DNA of 64,000 bases. Origin: JAGKXB01 sp964498835. Its GTDB lineage: Bacteria; Pseudomonadota; Gammaproteobacteria; Burkholderiales; Burkholderiaceae_D. A program made the translations under genes and the position numbers. This document shows, one piece after another, positions 27,468-36,252 of this stretch. Below the pieces are notes generated by a model. That model did not search any database. It worked only from the letters and a program-made list of their open reading frames with translations, and was not told the DNA's origin. Every line of letters starts with the position of its first letter. Position 1 is the first letter of the stretch. The stretch spans positions 19,000 through 82,999 of the forward strand of contig CAZCIX010000003.1 of NCBI GenBank assembly GCA_964498835.1. Reading direction: 5' to 3'.

Positions 27468-28109
27468 TCAAAACTCAGCCAAAATCGACATCGTTGCCGA
27501 CACTTTGTCACCAACAACCACTTTAGGAGTCGCAGTCAGTGGCAAATACACGTCTACTCTGGAGCCAAAACGGATAAAACCATAGCGCTGTCCACGTCTT
27601 AGCGCATCGCCAGCTTGTACATAACAAAGAATACGACGTGCGATCAATCCTGCAACTTGCACACAAGTAACAATTTGATTCTTGTCTGTATTAATGATCA
27701 AGACGTTACGTTCATTTTCAAGAGAAGCTTTATCAAGATCGGCATTCACAAACTTACCAGGGAAATATTGAATCTTTTCAATTTTTCCATCGACTGGTGA
27801 GCGATTGGAATGCACATTAAAGACATTCATAAACACGCTGATTTTGAGCGCTTCTCGATTCGCGTAAGGATCTTGTACTTTCTCAACCACGACAATACGC
27901 CCATCTGCTGGCGATAAGACGACATTCTCTTTTTGTGGAATAACGCGTGCGGGATCACGGAAAAATTGCAATACAAACAACGCAACAATCCAAAATGGGA
28001 TAGACCAAACACCAACCAAATAAGTCATGAACAAAGCCAGTGCGAATACTAAGCTCAAATAGCGCCAACCTTCGCGAGCAATAATAGGGTGTGGATAATT
28101 ATTCAACAT
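27468..28109 (-). CDS. psd: Phosphatidylserine decarboxylase (short form)
   Basis: Converts phosphatidylserine to phosphatidylethanolamine at the inner membrane. I take the ATG at 28109 (213 aa), which is directly preceded by GGAGAG; an in-frame TTG six codons upstream has no ribosome-binding site. One or two membrane segments lie near the N-terminus. The HSNRSPVDG segment carries the conserved histidine. The self-cleavage Gly-Ser that creates the pyruvoyl cofactor is in FIRFGSRVDVYLP. Length matches the PSD-A-related short enzymes of beta-proteobacteria. Adjacent to pssA. Confidence 0.94.
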   Translation of the reverse strand: MLNNYPHPIIAREGWRYLSLVFALALFMTYLVGVWSIPFWIVALFVLQFFRDPARVIPQKENVVLSPADGRIVVVEKVQDPYANREALKISVFMNVFNVHSNRSPVDGKIEKIQYFPGKFVNADLDKASLENERNVLIINTDKNQIVTCVQVAGLIARRILCYVQAGDALRRGQRYGFIRFGSRVDVYLPLTATPKVVVGDKVSATMSILAEF

Positions 28110-28147
28110 CTCTCCATGTAATAACAAAAATATTACTTATTAAAATT

Positions 28148-28933
28148 TTATTTAAATTTCACTTTAGCAACAACACGCATCTGCAAAGTGGTTTCACCTG
28201 GCTCAAAATTCGGCTCTTCTACCGGCATAGATTCCATCGCTAATGCAGAACGCATCATTATTTTGGGGCTCGCATTATCCGACATTTGCGCATACGCTCC
28301 GGAAGCTTCGAAATCAACTGTATCCACTATTGCATCAGATACATCACGTCCCATCGCTTTGGCAATTGAGGTAATACGTTCTGTTAAATTTTGGTAAGCC
28401 GCAATAATTCTTTGCTCATCCAATTTCTTAAGCGTCGCTTCCGACAAAGAAAAGTTCAAGCCATTTAATCCTAAAACACTCTGCGCGGCAGCAATTGCTT
28501 TAGGCAAACGTTCTAAATTCGTTGTTGTTACATCCAAATACTGACCAACACGCCAACTGACAACACGTCTCGCTGTATTGTTTTGTTTTGGCTGATCCTC
28601 TGAATACACGGGATAAGTGTAGTAACCACGTGTTTTCAGCATTGCCTGAGCATCTTCTCGTTTAAGCAGCGCCATGCCCTGCTTCATTTTCTGATTAACG
28701 CGTGAAGCAGCCAGTGCTTTGTCCCTATCCTGCTCTTCAATCATCAATGTGGCATGCGCTTCGTCATTTAAATGCTTTACTTCACCAAAAGCAGGCACCA
28801 CAAGCATAGTCCCCATCGTTTTAATAGGGATTGATTGCGTTTGTGCTTGTACCTCTAAACAAAAGGAGCCCAATAACATTAATGACAAAAAGAACAAAAA
28901 GAGTCGTTTTGAGCACAAAGCAGCAGCATTCAT
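28148..28933 (-). CDS. Exported SIMPL-domain (DUF541) protein
   Basis: 261-aa periplasmic protein with a signal peptide (RLFLFFLSLMLLGSFC, cleavage near VQA-QT) and a SIMPL/DUF541 domain. Exact function is unknown; E. coli YggE of this family is linked to oxidative stress tolerance. I start at the ATG at 28933, preceded by AGGGAGA; an upstream in-frame start would lie in the ilvC-side hairpin. It lies between ilvC and psd on the same strand. Confidence 0.85.
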   Translation of the reverse strand: MNAAALCSKRLFLFFLSLMLLGSFCLEVQAQTQSIPIKTMGTMLVVPAFGEVKHLNDEAHATLMIEEQDRDKALAASRVNQKMKQGMALLKREDAQAMLKTRGYYTYPVYSEDQPKQNNTARRVVSWRVGQYLDVTTTNLERLPKAIAAAQSVLGLNGLNFSLSEATLKKLDEQRIIAAYQNLTERITSIAKAMGRDVSDAIVDTVDFEASGAYAQMSDNASPKIMMRSALAMESMPVEEPNFEPGETTLQMRVVAKVKFK

Positions 28934-28956
28934 ACTATTTATCTCCCTAAATAAAC

Positions 28957-28990
28957 ATCCCCCGCCCAAGCAAAAACTTGGATGGGGGAT
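28957..28990 (-). terminator. Hairpin between ilvC and the SIMPL gene
   Basis: On the minus strand ATCCCCCATCCAAG pairs with CTTGGGCGGGGGAT (14 bp, two mismatches) about a 6-nt loop, followed only by GTTTATTTA. It fits a weak terminator or an mRNA-stabilising hairpin after ilvC. Confidence 0.6.
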
Positions 28991-29028
28991 AAGGTAAATG
29001 CTATGAAATCAACTATTACAAATAAAAA

Positions 29029-30045
29029 TTAATTTTTTGATTGATCAACTAATTTGTTTTTCGCAATCCAAGGCATCATGGCACGCAATTTGCTACCCAC
29101 CTCCTCAATTTGATGTTCTGCTGTCAAACGACGACGAGAAATCAAGGTTGGAGCACCAGCTTTGTTTTCCAAAATAAAACTCTTCGCGTACTCACCTGTT
29201 TGAATATCTTTCAAACATTGACGCATTGCATTTTTAGTAGCTTCAGTCACAACACGTGGGCCTGTTACATATTCACCGTACTCAGCATTGTTGGAAATTG
29301 AGTAATTCATGTTGGCAATACCGCCTTCATAAATCAAATCAACGATCAATTTCAATTCATGCAAGCATTCAAAATAAGCCATTTCAGGTGCATAACCAGC
29401 TTCAACCAATGTTTCAAAACCTGCTTTGATCAACTCAACCGCACCACCGCACAACACAGCTTGTTCACCAAACAAATCGGTTTCGGTTTCTTCACGGAAA
29501 TTCGTTTCGATAATGCCAGCACGACCACCGCCATTTGCCATTGCGTAAGACAAAGCAATATCACGTGCAACGCCAGATTTATCTTGGTATACCGCGATCA
29601 AATGTGGCACGCCGCCACCTTGTGTGTAAGTACCGCGTACTGTATGACCTGGCGCTTTTGGCGCAATCATGATGACGTCTAAATCTGCACGCGGTACAAC
29701 TTGACCGTAATGCACATTGAACCCATGAGCAAAAGCGAGCACTGCACCTTTTTTTGCATATGGTGCAATATTTTCGTTGTAAACTTGCGCGATATTTTCA
29801 TCTGGCAACAACACCATAATGACATCAGCTGCTTGAACAGCTTCGTTGACTTCTGCCACATTCAAGCCAGCACCCTTCGCTTTATTCCAGGATGAACCAT
29901 CTTTGCGCAAACCAACAGTCACATTACAACCAGAATCATTCAAATTTTGTGCATGAGCATGGCCTTGTGAACCATAACCGATGATGGCAACATTTTTGCC
30001 TTTGATCAAAGAGAGATTGCAATCTTTATCGTAAAAAACGTTCAT
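29029..30045 (-). CDS. ilvC: Ketol-acid reductoisomerase (class I)
   Basis: Second step of valine/isoleucine synthesis: acetolactate isomerisation and NADPH reduction. 338 aa, the class I length. N-terminal Rossmann motif IIGYGSQGHAHAQNL, then APKAPGHTVR, and the knotted C-terminal domain with the metal-binding glutamates in ETETDLFGEQAVLCGG. It is downstream of ilvI-ilvH (78 bp gap) and likely in one operon. Confidence 0.97.
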   Translation of the reverse strand: MNVFYDKDCNLSLIKGKNVAIIGYGSQGHAHAQNLNDSGCNVTVGLRKDGSSWNKAKGAGLNVAEVNEAVQAADVIMVLLPDENIAQVYNENIAPYAKKGAVLAFAHGFNVHYGQVVPRADLDVIMIAPKAPGHTVRGTYTQGGGVPHLIAVYQDKSGVARDIALSYAMANGGGRAGIIETNFREETETDLFGEQAVLCGGAVELIKAGFETLVEAGYAPEMAYFECLHELKLIVDLIYEGGIANMNYSISNNAEYGEYVTGPRVVTEATKNAMRQCLKDIQTGEYAKSFILENKAGAPTLISRRRLTAEHQIEEVGSKLRAMMPWIAKNKLVDQSKN

Positions 30046-30123
30046 TATTTTTCCTATTTTTTAAAATGGATGAGGTAATTATTTAAGTGATGTATTACTC
30101 AAATTATTAAGTTATAAATTTGC

Positions 30124-30615
30124 TTAAGCTTTCAACACACGTTCACCACGCCCAATGCCAGAGCTACCAGTACGTACCGTTTCCAAAATTGCAGCACGAT
30201 CAATAGCATCAATAAATGCATCAAGCTTGGCTTTATTGCCAGTCAATTCGATCGTGTAAGCCTTATCAGTCACGTCAATGATACGACCACGGAAAATATC
30301 AACAGTGCGCTTCATTTCCTCGCGCTCTTTGCCAACCGCACGCACTTTGATCAGCATTAACTCCCGCTCTATGTACGCGCCTTCAGTCAAATCAACTACC
30401 TTGACCACTTCAATCAAACGATTCAAATGCTTGGTAATTTGTTCGATGATGTCATCGGAGCCGCTCGTGACTATCGTCATTCGTGACAGAGTCGCATCCT
30501 CAGTCGGTGCAACCGTGAGAGTTTCGATATTATAGCCGCGCGCTGAAAACAGGCCAACCACGCGCGACAAAGCACCCGCTTCATTTTCCAGTAACAGAGA
30601 AATGATATGTCTCAT
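30124..30615 (-). CDS. ilvH: Acetolactate synthase small subunit
   Basis: Regulatory subunit of acetolactate synthase, 163 aa. The N-terminal ACT domain begins HIISLLLENEAGALSRVVGL and binds valine in the family; a second ACT-like C-terminal half follows. It lies 2 bp after the large-subunit stop, so it is translated with it. Confidence 0.97.
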   Translation of the reverse strand: MRHIISLLLENEAGALSRVVGLFSARGYNIETLTVAPTEDATLSRMTIVTSGSDDIIEQITKHLNRLIEVVKVVDLTEGAYIERELMLIKVRAVGKEREEMKRTVDIFRGRIIDVTDKAYTIELTGNKAKLDAFIDAIDRAAILETVRTGSSGIGRGERVLKA

Positions 30616-30617
30616 GA

Positions 30618-32345
30618 TTACAAATCCTCCGAACCCAACAACATTTCCGTCAATCCTTTACCAGCCTTGACCATGGGCCAAACATTTTCAGCTTGATCCG
30701 TAATGAAGTTCATAAACACCAGCTTATCCTTCATCGCAAACGCTTCTTTCAACGCCGTATCCACGTCACCAGCATGTTCAATATTCATACCAACGTGACC
30801 ATAAGACTCAGCCAACTTTTTAAAATCTGGCAATGAGTTTAAGTAGGATTCAGAATAACGTGAGCCATAATCGATTTGTTGCCACTGACGCACCATACCC
30901 AACGCGCGATTATTCAACATAATGATTTTTGGCGTCAGGCGATATTGCTTACAAGTTCCTAATTCCTGAATACACATCTGAATCGAACCCTCACCTGTAA
31001 TACAAGCCACTGTGGCATCAGGATTGGCCATTTGCACGCCCATTGCGTATGGCAAACCAACGCCCATCGTTCCCAAACCACCTGAATTAATCCAGCGCCG
31101 TGGTTTATCAAAGCGATAGTATTGCGCGGCCCACATTTGATGCTGACCGACATCAGACGTAACAAAAGCGTCACCTTTGGTGACTTCCCACAATTTTTCA
31201 ATCACGGATTGTGGTTTGATTATTTGACTTGAATTGGTGTATTTCAAGCAATTACGACCACGCCACTCATTGATTTGCTTCCACCAATCAGCTGTTTTTG
31301 AGGCATTAATTTTGATTTCAGGCGCATTAAGTTGCGTGATAAATTCCTGCAATACATCTTTGACGTTACCAACAATCGGAACGTCCACTTTCACCCGTTT
31401 GGAAATGGAGGAAGGGTCAATATCAATGTGAATGATTTTGCGTGGATGCAAGGCAAAATGTTTAGGATTACCAATCACGCGATCATCGAAACGTGCGCCA
31501 ATCGCAATCAACACATCGCAGTGCTGCATCGCCATATTGGCTTCATACGTACCATGCATTCCAGGCATGCCAACAAATTTTTCACTTGTCGCTCTATAAG
31601 CACCCAAACCCATCAGGGTATTGGTGCAAGGAAAACTCAGTTTATCAACCAACTGATTCAATTCAGGCGCAGCATCAGCAAGTATCACACCGCCGCCTGT
31701 GTAAATCATTGGACGTTCAGCTTGCAGCAGTAACTGTACGGCCTTACGAATTTGTCCAGAATGCCCTTTATCTACAGGTTTGTAGGAGCGCATCTCGACC
31801 TGTTTTGGATAAGCATACACATGCTTATGCATGGTGATATCTTTTGGAATATCAACCAAAACAGGACCTGGCCGACCAGTCGTCGCAATAAAAAATGCTT
31901 TCTTAATGGTTGTCGCCAAATCCTTGATGTCTTTTACCAAGAAATTGTGTTTGACGCATGGGCGAGTAATGCCGACCGTATCGCACTCCTGGAAAGCATC
32001 TTGACCAATAGCATGGCTTGGCACTTGACCAGAAATCACTACCATCGGGATGGAGTCCATATAGGCAGTCGCCAAGCCTGTCACTGCGTTCGTCACGCCA
32101 GGACCAGAAGTGACTAAAGCAACACCTACTTTCTGCGAACTACGAGAGTAAGCATCCGCTGCATGGATCGCAGCTTGCTCATGACGCACCAAAATATGTT
32201 GAAATTTGTTTTGATTGAAGATCGCATCGTAGATGTACAAAACAGCACCACCAGGGTAACCAAAAATATGTTCTACGCCTTCTTCTGCTAGACAGCGCAC
32301 TAGTATTTCTGCGCCAGTTATTTCTAAATTTTCTTCCAAGCTCAT
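30618..32345 (-). CDS. ilvI: Acetolactate synthase large subunit
   Basis: ThDP- and FAD-dependent enzyme that makes acetolactate/acetohydroxybutyrate. I start at the ATG at 32345 (MSLEENLEITGAEIL, 575 aa), about 9 nt after AAAGGA; two in-frame upstream starts are possible. FGYPGGAVL opens the N-terminal ThDP domain and the catalytic Glu is in LVRHEQAAIHAADA. The central FAD-binding domain and ITGEGSIQMC of the C-terminal ThDP motif are present. First gene of ilvI-ilvH-ilvC. Confidence 0.96.
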   Translation of the reverse strand: MSLEENLEITGAEILVRCLAEEGVEHIFGYPGGAVLYIYDAIFNQNKFQHILVRHEQAAIHAADAYSRSSQKVGVALVTSGPGVTNAVTGLATAYMDSIPMVVISGQVPSHAIGQDAFQECDTVGITRPCVKHNFLVKDIKDLATTIKKAFFIATTGRPGPVLVDIPKDITMHKHVYAYPKQVEMRSYKPVDKGHSGQIRKAVQLLLQAERPMIYTGGGVILADAAPELNQLVDKLSFPCTNTLMGLGAYRATSEKFVGMPGMHGTYEANMAMQHCDVLIAIGARFDDRVIGNPKHFALHPRKIIHIDIDPSSISKRVKVDVPIVGNVKDVLQEFITQLNAPEIKINASKTADWWKQINEWRGRNCLKYTNSSQIIKPQSVIEKLWEVTKGDAFVTSDVGQHQMWAAQYYRFDKPRRWINSGGLGTMGVGLPYAMGVQMANPDATVACITGEGSIQMCIQELGTCKQYRLTPKIIMLNNRALGMVRQWQQIDYGSRYSESYLNSLPDFKKLAESYGHVGMNIEHAGDVDTALKEAFAMKDKLVFMNFITDQAENVWPMVKAGKGLTEMLLGSEDL

Positions 32346-32702
32346 ATATATCATTCCTTTCAAGGTCCATTGGAGATTGATCGGATGCTCTCCCCTAAAA
32401 ACATCTCGCGCTTATGGCACGGGTTAGAGCAAACTGCTTCTTAAATGTTAAAGCGCGTCTTGTCGGCAGGCTGCATCTTGCGCTGCGCGCGAAAAGACCA
32501 TAGAACTTCCGGATTGTGAAGTGTGCAACACGTTACTGCGTTGCAGCATTTTGGTCAAGTCAAATTCTATTCAAAGTTAACCAAAGAGCAAAAAATACCA
32601 TTAAAATCGAGGGTTTTTTCATGCGCAATATTGATTGCTAGCGAAATCCATCATCAATGTTACAGAACCCTTTTAGTACCATGAAATACTGCACCATATA
32701 GC
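32346..32702. other. Divergent control region between ilvI and the sigma factor gene
   Basis: 357 bp without a convincing gene. On the minus strand a 14-codon reading frame (MFLGESIRSISNGP) ends just before the ilvI ribosome-binding site, but it has only two Ile and no Val cluster, so a classical ilv attenuator is not supported. A weak sigma-70-like pair on the minus strand (TTTGCT, 17 bp, TAGAAT near 32570) could drive ilvI. Nothing decisive was found for the plus-strand sigma gene. Confidence 0.4.
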
Positions 32703-33278
32703 ATGGCCACCGTCAAAGAACTTTCTGACTTTCTTACAAACGTAGAGCGTCGTGCATTTAAACAAGCCGTTTACGCAGTTCGTAAAGACGAGGCTGCGCT
32801 TGATATCGTTCAAGATGCAATGATTAAGCTGGCTGAAAAATACGGTGACAAATCCGCAGCCGAACTCCCTCTCTTATTTCAACGCATCTTACAAAACACC
32901 ATACGCGACTATTTTCGACGTGAAAAAACACGCAATACTTGGGTTAGCCTATTTTCCGGCATAGGCAATGCTGATGAAGAACATGAGAATTTCGACCTAC
33001 TTGAATCTTATGAAGCCGAAGAAGAAAATCCGGCCACAGACACAGAATCCAGCGCCGACAAACTTGAACGTATACAAGTACTGAATATAATTGACGAGGA
33101 AGTACAAAAACTCCCCACTCGTCAACGAGAAGCCTTCCTCATGCGTTACTGGGAAGACATGGATGTCGCCGAAACAGCTGCAGCAATGGGATGTTCAGAG
33201 GGCAGCGTAAAAACTCATTGCTCAAGAGCAACGAATGCTTTGGCACAGTCATTAAAAGCCAAGGGAATATATTTATGA
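32703..33278 (+). CDS. ECF-type RNA polymerase sigma factor
   Basis: 191 aa. The sigma-70 region 2 (about 15-85) has ALDIVQDAMIKLAEKYGD and IRDYFRREKTRN. Region 4 (about 130-185) starts LPTRQREAFLMRYWEDMDV and ends in a helix-turn-helix, CSEGSVKTHCSRATNAL. The linker (about 88-120) is long and very acidic. Its stop overlaps the next gene by 4 nt (ATGA). The sigma/DUF3619/DUF3106/RDD order is familiar in Burkholderiales. The next product has one membrane helix and might act as an anti-sigma factor; that is inference. Confidence 0.88.
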   Translation: MATVKELSDFLTNVERRAFKQAVYAVRKDEAALDIVQDAMIKLAEKYGDKSAAELPLLFQRILQNTIRDYFRREKTRNTWVSLFSGIGNADEEHENFDLLESYEAEEENPATDTESSADKLERIQVLNIIDEEVQKLPTRQREAFLMRYWEDMDVAETAAAMGCSEGSVKTHCSRATNALAQSLKAKGIYL

Positions 33279-33682
33279 ACACTACAGAACTCAATTTCGC
33301 CTACAAAGTGCGGCATGCGCTCAATGAAAATATCGAAAATTTGCCGCCTTCCAACGTTGCGCGCTTAGCCGAAGCGCGCAATATAGCTTTGTCGCGTAAG
33401 AAAAAAGACTCACCACTGCAATTATTTGTGTCGCAAAAAGTATTAACGACTGGTACAGGTCATTTTTTTGCCCAATCTTTTTCCTACTTGACTCGTAGCA
33501 TTGGTGCAACGATTCCCTTACTAGCTTTGGTTGTAGGTTTGGTCAGTATTTCTCAATTTGAACAACAACAACGTATCAAGGAAACCGCTGATTTAGACAC
33601 TGCCGTATTATCAGATGAATTACCCGTTTCTGCGTACCTTGATCATGGTTTTAACGCCTACCTTGCAAGTCGAGGTGAATAA
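33275..33682 (+). CDS. DUF3619 family protein, single-pass membrane protein
   Basis: 135 aa, start at the ATG that overlaps the sigma gene stop (ATGA). Residues 1-70 are predicted cytoplasmic with a basic, helical start. One membrane helix lies near residues 75-93 (ATIPLLALVVGLVSI), and a short acidic C-terminal tail follows. This is the topology of small anti-sigma factors, and the coupling with the sigma gene supports such a role, but no ZAS/RsiW zinc motif is present. Function is not known. Confidence 0.78.
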   Translation: MNTTELNFAYKVRHALNENIENLPPSNVARLAEARNIALSRKKKDSPLQLFVSQKVLTTGTGHFFAQSFSYLTRSIGATIPLLALVVGLVSISQFEQQQRIKETADLDTAVLSDELPVSAYLDHGFNAYLASRGE

Positions 33683-33684
33683 GC

Positions 33685-34413
33685 GTGAAAACGGCTGCGG
33701 CATGGATAATCAATTTACTTAATACAAGTTTTAATGTGAGTGCTGTTAGCTTTCTACTTGTGTTCAGTAAGTTAGCCTGGACAACGGATAACGTTGCCCC
33801 ACCTACACAGCAAAAAACATCGACGCCTCTTATCGGTTCAATTATTAGCCCTCAAGTCCCCCCCCCTCTTTCTGCTCGCACTTCCAAAAAAGTGGCACCC
33901 AGACCAGCAGAAAAACCACTTTGGAATGAGCTCACTCCAGCGCAACAATTAGCACTCTCTCCATTGGCACCAGAATGGAATAAGCTCGAGAAACTGCGTA
34001 AAGCAAAATGGTTAGAAATAGCGAAAAAGTTTCAAACCATGAAACCGGAAGAACAGCAACGCCTACATGACCGCATGCATCAGTGGGCTAAGTTAACACC
34101 AGAGCAACGTCGTCTAGCGCGTGAGAATTTCTCGCGCGCCAATAAAATTGATAACGCACAAAAATCTGCGCAATGGCAACAATATCAACAGCTATCAGAA
34201 GAACAAAAAAAGAAGTTGGCAGCACATGTTGTACCTAAAAAACAGCTCGCCAATCTTCCTTCTGCTAGTCAAAGCAAACAAAAAACGATAACACCAATAA
34301 TTAAACCCAAAAAAAGTCCAACCTCACTGAGACAAGTAGACGCAAGTCAAATAACAACGCAAACAACTCAACAAACTACTACTCTGCCAGACTTGCAACC
34401 TAACGAAAAATAA
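33685..34413 (+). CDS. DUF3106 family exported protein
   Basis: 242 aa with GTG start, 2 bp after the DUF3619 stop. The hydrophobic N-terminus (about residues 8-32) looks like a signal peptide or anchor. The centre (about 70-165) is helical, with repeated L-T/S-P-E/A-Q-R/Q segments: LTPAQQLALSP, MKPEEQQRL, LTPEQRRLA, LSEEQKKKLA. These resemble periplasmic LTPEQ-type sensors/chaperones (Spy/CnrX class), though homology is not claimed. The tail is Lys/Gln/Thr-rich and low-complexity. The stop directly abuts the start of the RDD gene. Confidence 0.78.
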   Translation: MKTAAAWIINLLNTSFNVSAVSFLLVFSKLAWTTDNVAPPTQQKTSTPLIGSIISPQVPPPLSARTSKKVAPRPAEKPLWNELTPAQQLALSPLAPEWNKLEKLRKAKWLEIAKKFQTMKPEEQQRLHDRMHQWAKLTPEQRRLARENFSRANKIDNAQKSAQWQQYQQLSEEQKKKLAAHVVPKKQLANLPSASQSKQKTITPIIKPKKSPTSLRQVDASQITTQTTQQTTTLPDLQPNEK

Positions 34414-34935
34414 ATGACTCCGCCATTAGATAAAACCGAAATTGCTCCAACAGCAGGATTAAAACATCGCCTCTTATGTTTTATTTATGAATCTTTATTA
34501 GTGTTTGGCGTGCTTTTTCTTGCATTTGCAATCAATTCTTTATCTGCAGCTTTAACCTCCAACGCAACTCTAGAATCGAACCATATTAAGCAAATATGGT
34601 TTTTTCTGGTACTGGGTGCGTATTTTGTTTTTTTCTGGTGTAAGGGAGGCCAAACCTTGGCGATGAAAACATGGCACATTAAACTTATTTCACCAGGATC
34701 AGAGCGCTTGCCTTTAAAAAAAGCAATCGTGCGCTACGTACTTACATGGATGTGGTTTTTACCAGCAATGATACTTAATACTGTATTGGGTTTAAAAGGC
34801 TGGGCAACCTTTGGTATTTTTTTGTTAGGTATGACTCTCTGGGCACTGACCACGATGCTTAACAAAGATCGCCAATTTTTGCACGACAGCTTGGTCGGTA
34901 CTCGATTGATTCGCATTCCCCCAAAAACTAGTTAG
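34414..34935 (+). CDS. RDD-family membrane protein
   Basis: 173-aa integral membrane protein. The RDD start GLKHRLLCFIYESLLVFGVL has the Arg in helix 1 (family usually R..D); about four membrane segments follow, with GGQTLAMKTWHIKLIS between helices 2 and 3. LHDSLVGTRLI near the end is also typical. Transport roles have been proposed for the family; specificity is unknown. The ATG directly follows the DUF3106 stop (TAAATG), so it is in the sigma-factor operon. It converges on the trans-sulfuration gene. Confidence 0.85.
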   Translation: MTPPLDKTEIAPTAGLKHRLLCFIYESLLVFGVLFLAFAINSLSAALTSNATLESNHIKQIWFFLVLGAYFVFFWCKGGQTLAMKTWHIKLISPGSERLPLKKAIVRYVLTWMWFLPAMILNTVLGLKGWATFGIFLLGMTLWALTTMLNKDRQFLHDSLVGTRLIRIPPKTS

Positions 34936-34955
34936 CAATTCATCTAATGAGTACC

Positions 34956-36191
34956 CTAACAGTGGTCTAAGGCCTGCCGAAAATCTTCCACCAGGTCAAC
35001 AGTATCTTCTATCCCAACCGATACTCTAATTAAAGATTCTGCAATCCCCATGCTCGCACGCCTCTGTGCACCCATTTCATAAAAAATGGTGTGCGCAACT
35101 GGGATCACCAAGGTGCGATTGTCGCCAAGATTACTTGCTGCAATCCCCAGATTTAAGCGATTCAAATAATCAAAACAATCTATCCCCTCTTTTAATTCAA
35201 AGCTAAATAAAGAGCCGTATGCACGAAATAAATTCGTTGCTCTCTCATGTTGTGGATGAGATTGCAAACCAGGATAGTGCACTGCAGTAACACGCTCATC
35301 AGCTTGCAACATCTGCGCCACTACCAATGCATTCGCACACGAGCGCTCCATCCGTAATGCTAATGTTTCACTACCAATAGCAAGATGATGCGCCACTTCT
35401 GGACTCAAACTGGCACCAAAATCACGTAAACCTTTAGCACGAACCTGAACCATACCCCATTGTGCCAATGCATTGTGTTTGTAAATATCAAGAATGCCGG
35501 GGAATTTACTCCAGTCGTATAAACCCGTATCGGTCAAACTACCACCCAATGCATTACCATGACCACCGATTGATTTAGTCAATGCATTCACAACGAAACT
35601 AGCACCTACTGATTTTGGCTGAAAAAGATAAGGCGACGTCATCGTATTGTCGACCACGTACAAAATTCCACGTTCTTGACACAATTGGCCGATACGTTGC
35701 AAATCTGCAATTTGTGTACGCGGGTTAGCAATTGTCTCTACAAATACCATACGAGTTGCTGGCGTCAACGCCGCTGCAACTTGATTTACATCAGTCGCAT
35801 CCACAAAAGAAAGATCAACACCTAAACCACTTACGGTTTGCCACAAACTGTTGGTATTACCAAACAAAAAAGAGGAAGAAACGACATGATCGCCTTTACG
35901 TAGTAAGGCTTGACACATTGCACCAATCGCGGCCATACCAGTTGCAAAACAGATACTGGAATGCCCTGCTTCCATTTTGGTAATTTTATCCTCCAAAGCA
36001 GAAACAGTTGGATTGCCTTGCCGTCCATATCGATAACCAGATTGTTTGCCTTGAAATACAGCAGCCAATTCACGTGCATCTTGATAAGAAAAAGTAACAG
36101 AATTATGAATAGGCTTATGCAATGAGCCATGTTCAATTGGTTTTTGTCTATCGCCATGCAAAATAGAAGTAGTAAAACCGTAATTTTTCAT
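34956..36191 (-). CDS. PLP-dependent trans-sulfuration family enzyme (cystathionine gamma-synthase/sulfhydrylase type)
   Basis: Cys/Met-metabolism PLP enzyme, 411 aa. The phosphate-binding YRYGRQGNPTVSALE and the PLP lysine in VNALTKSIGGHGNALGG identify the family. In many relatives the gene after purF is metZ (O-succinylhomoserine sulfhydrylase). The present sequence has the SGYRYGRQGNPT start of the broad 'cystathionine gamma-synthase family' group, so I cannot fix the substrate. It probably acts in methionine or cysteine synthesis. Gap to purF is 61 bp. Confidence 0.85.
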   Translation of the reverse strand: MKNYGFTTSILHGDRQKPIEHGSLHKPIHNSVTFSYQDARELAAVFQGKQSGYRYGRQGNPTVSALEDKITKMEAGHSSICFATGMAAIGAMCQALLRKGDHVVSSSFLFGNTNSLWQTVSGLGVDLSFVDATDVNQVAAALTPATRMVFVETIANPRTQIADLQRIGQLCQERGILYVVDNTMTSPYLFQPKSVGASFVVNALTKSIGGHGNALGGSLTDTGLYDWSKFPGILDIYKHNALAQWGMVQVRAKGLRDFGASLSPEVAHHLAIGSETLALRMERSCANALVVAQMLQADERVTAVHYPGLQSHPQHERATNLFRAYGSLFSFELKEGIDCFDYLNRLNLGIAASNLGDNRTLVIPVAHTIFYEMGAQRRASMGIAESLIRVSVGIEDTVDLVEDFRQALDHC

Positions 36192-36252
36192 ATTTATTTT
36201 TTATTGCTTGCGCCGCGCAAATTGGCTGAATTGTTGAGATTGCTAATACAAA

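Noticed and set aside
32359..32404. Short leader-peptide-like frame before ilvI on the minus strand
   Set aside because: Only two Ile and no run of Ile/Val/Leu codons, and no clear terminator/antiterminator pair, so an attenuator is not supported.
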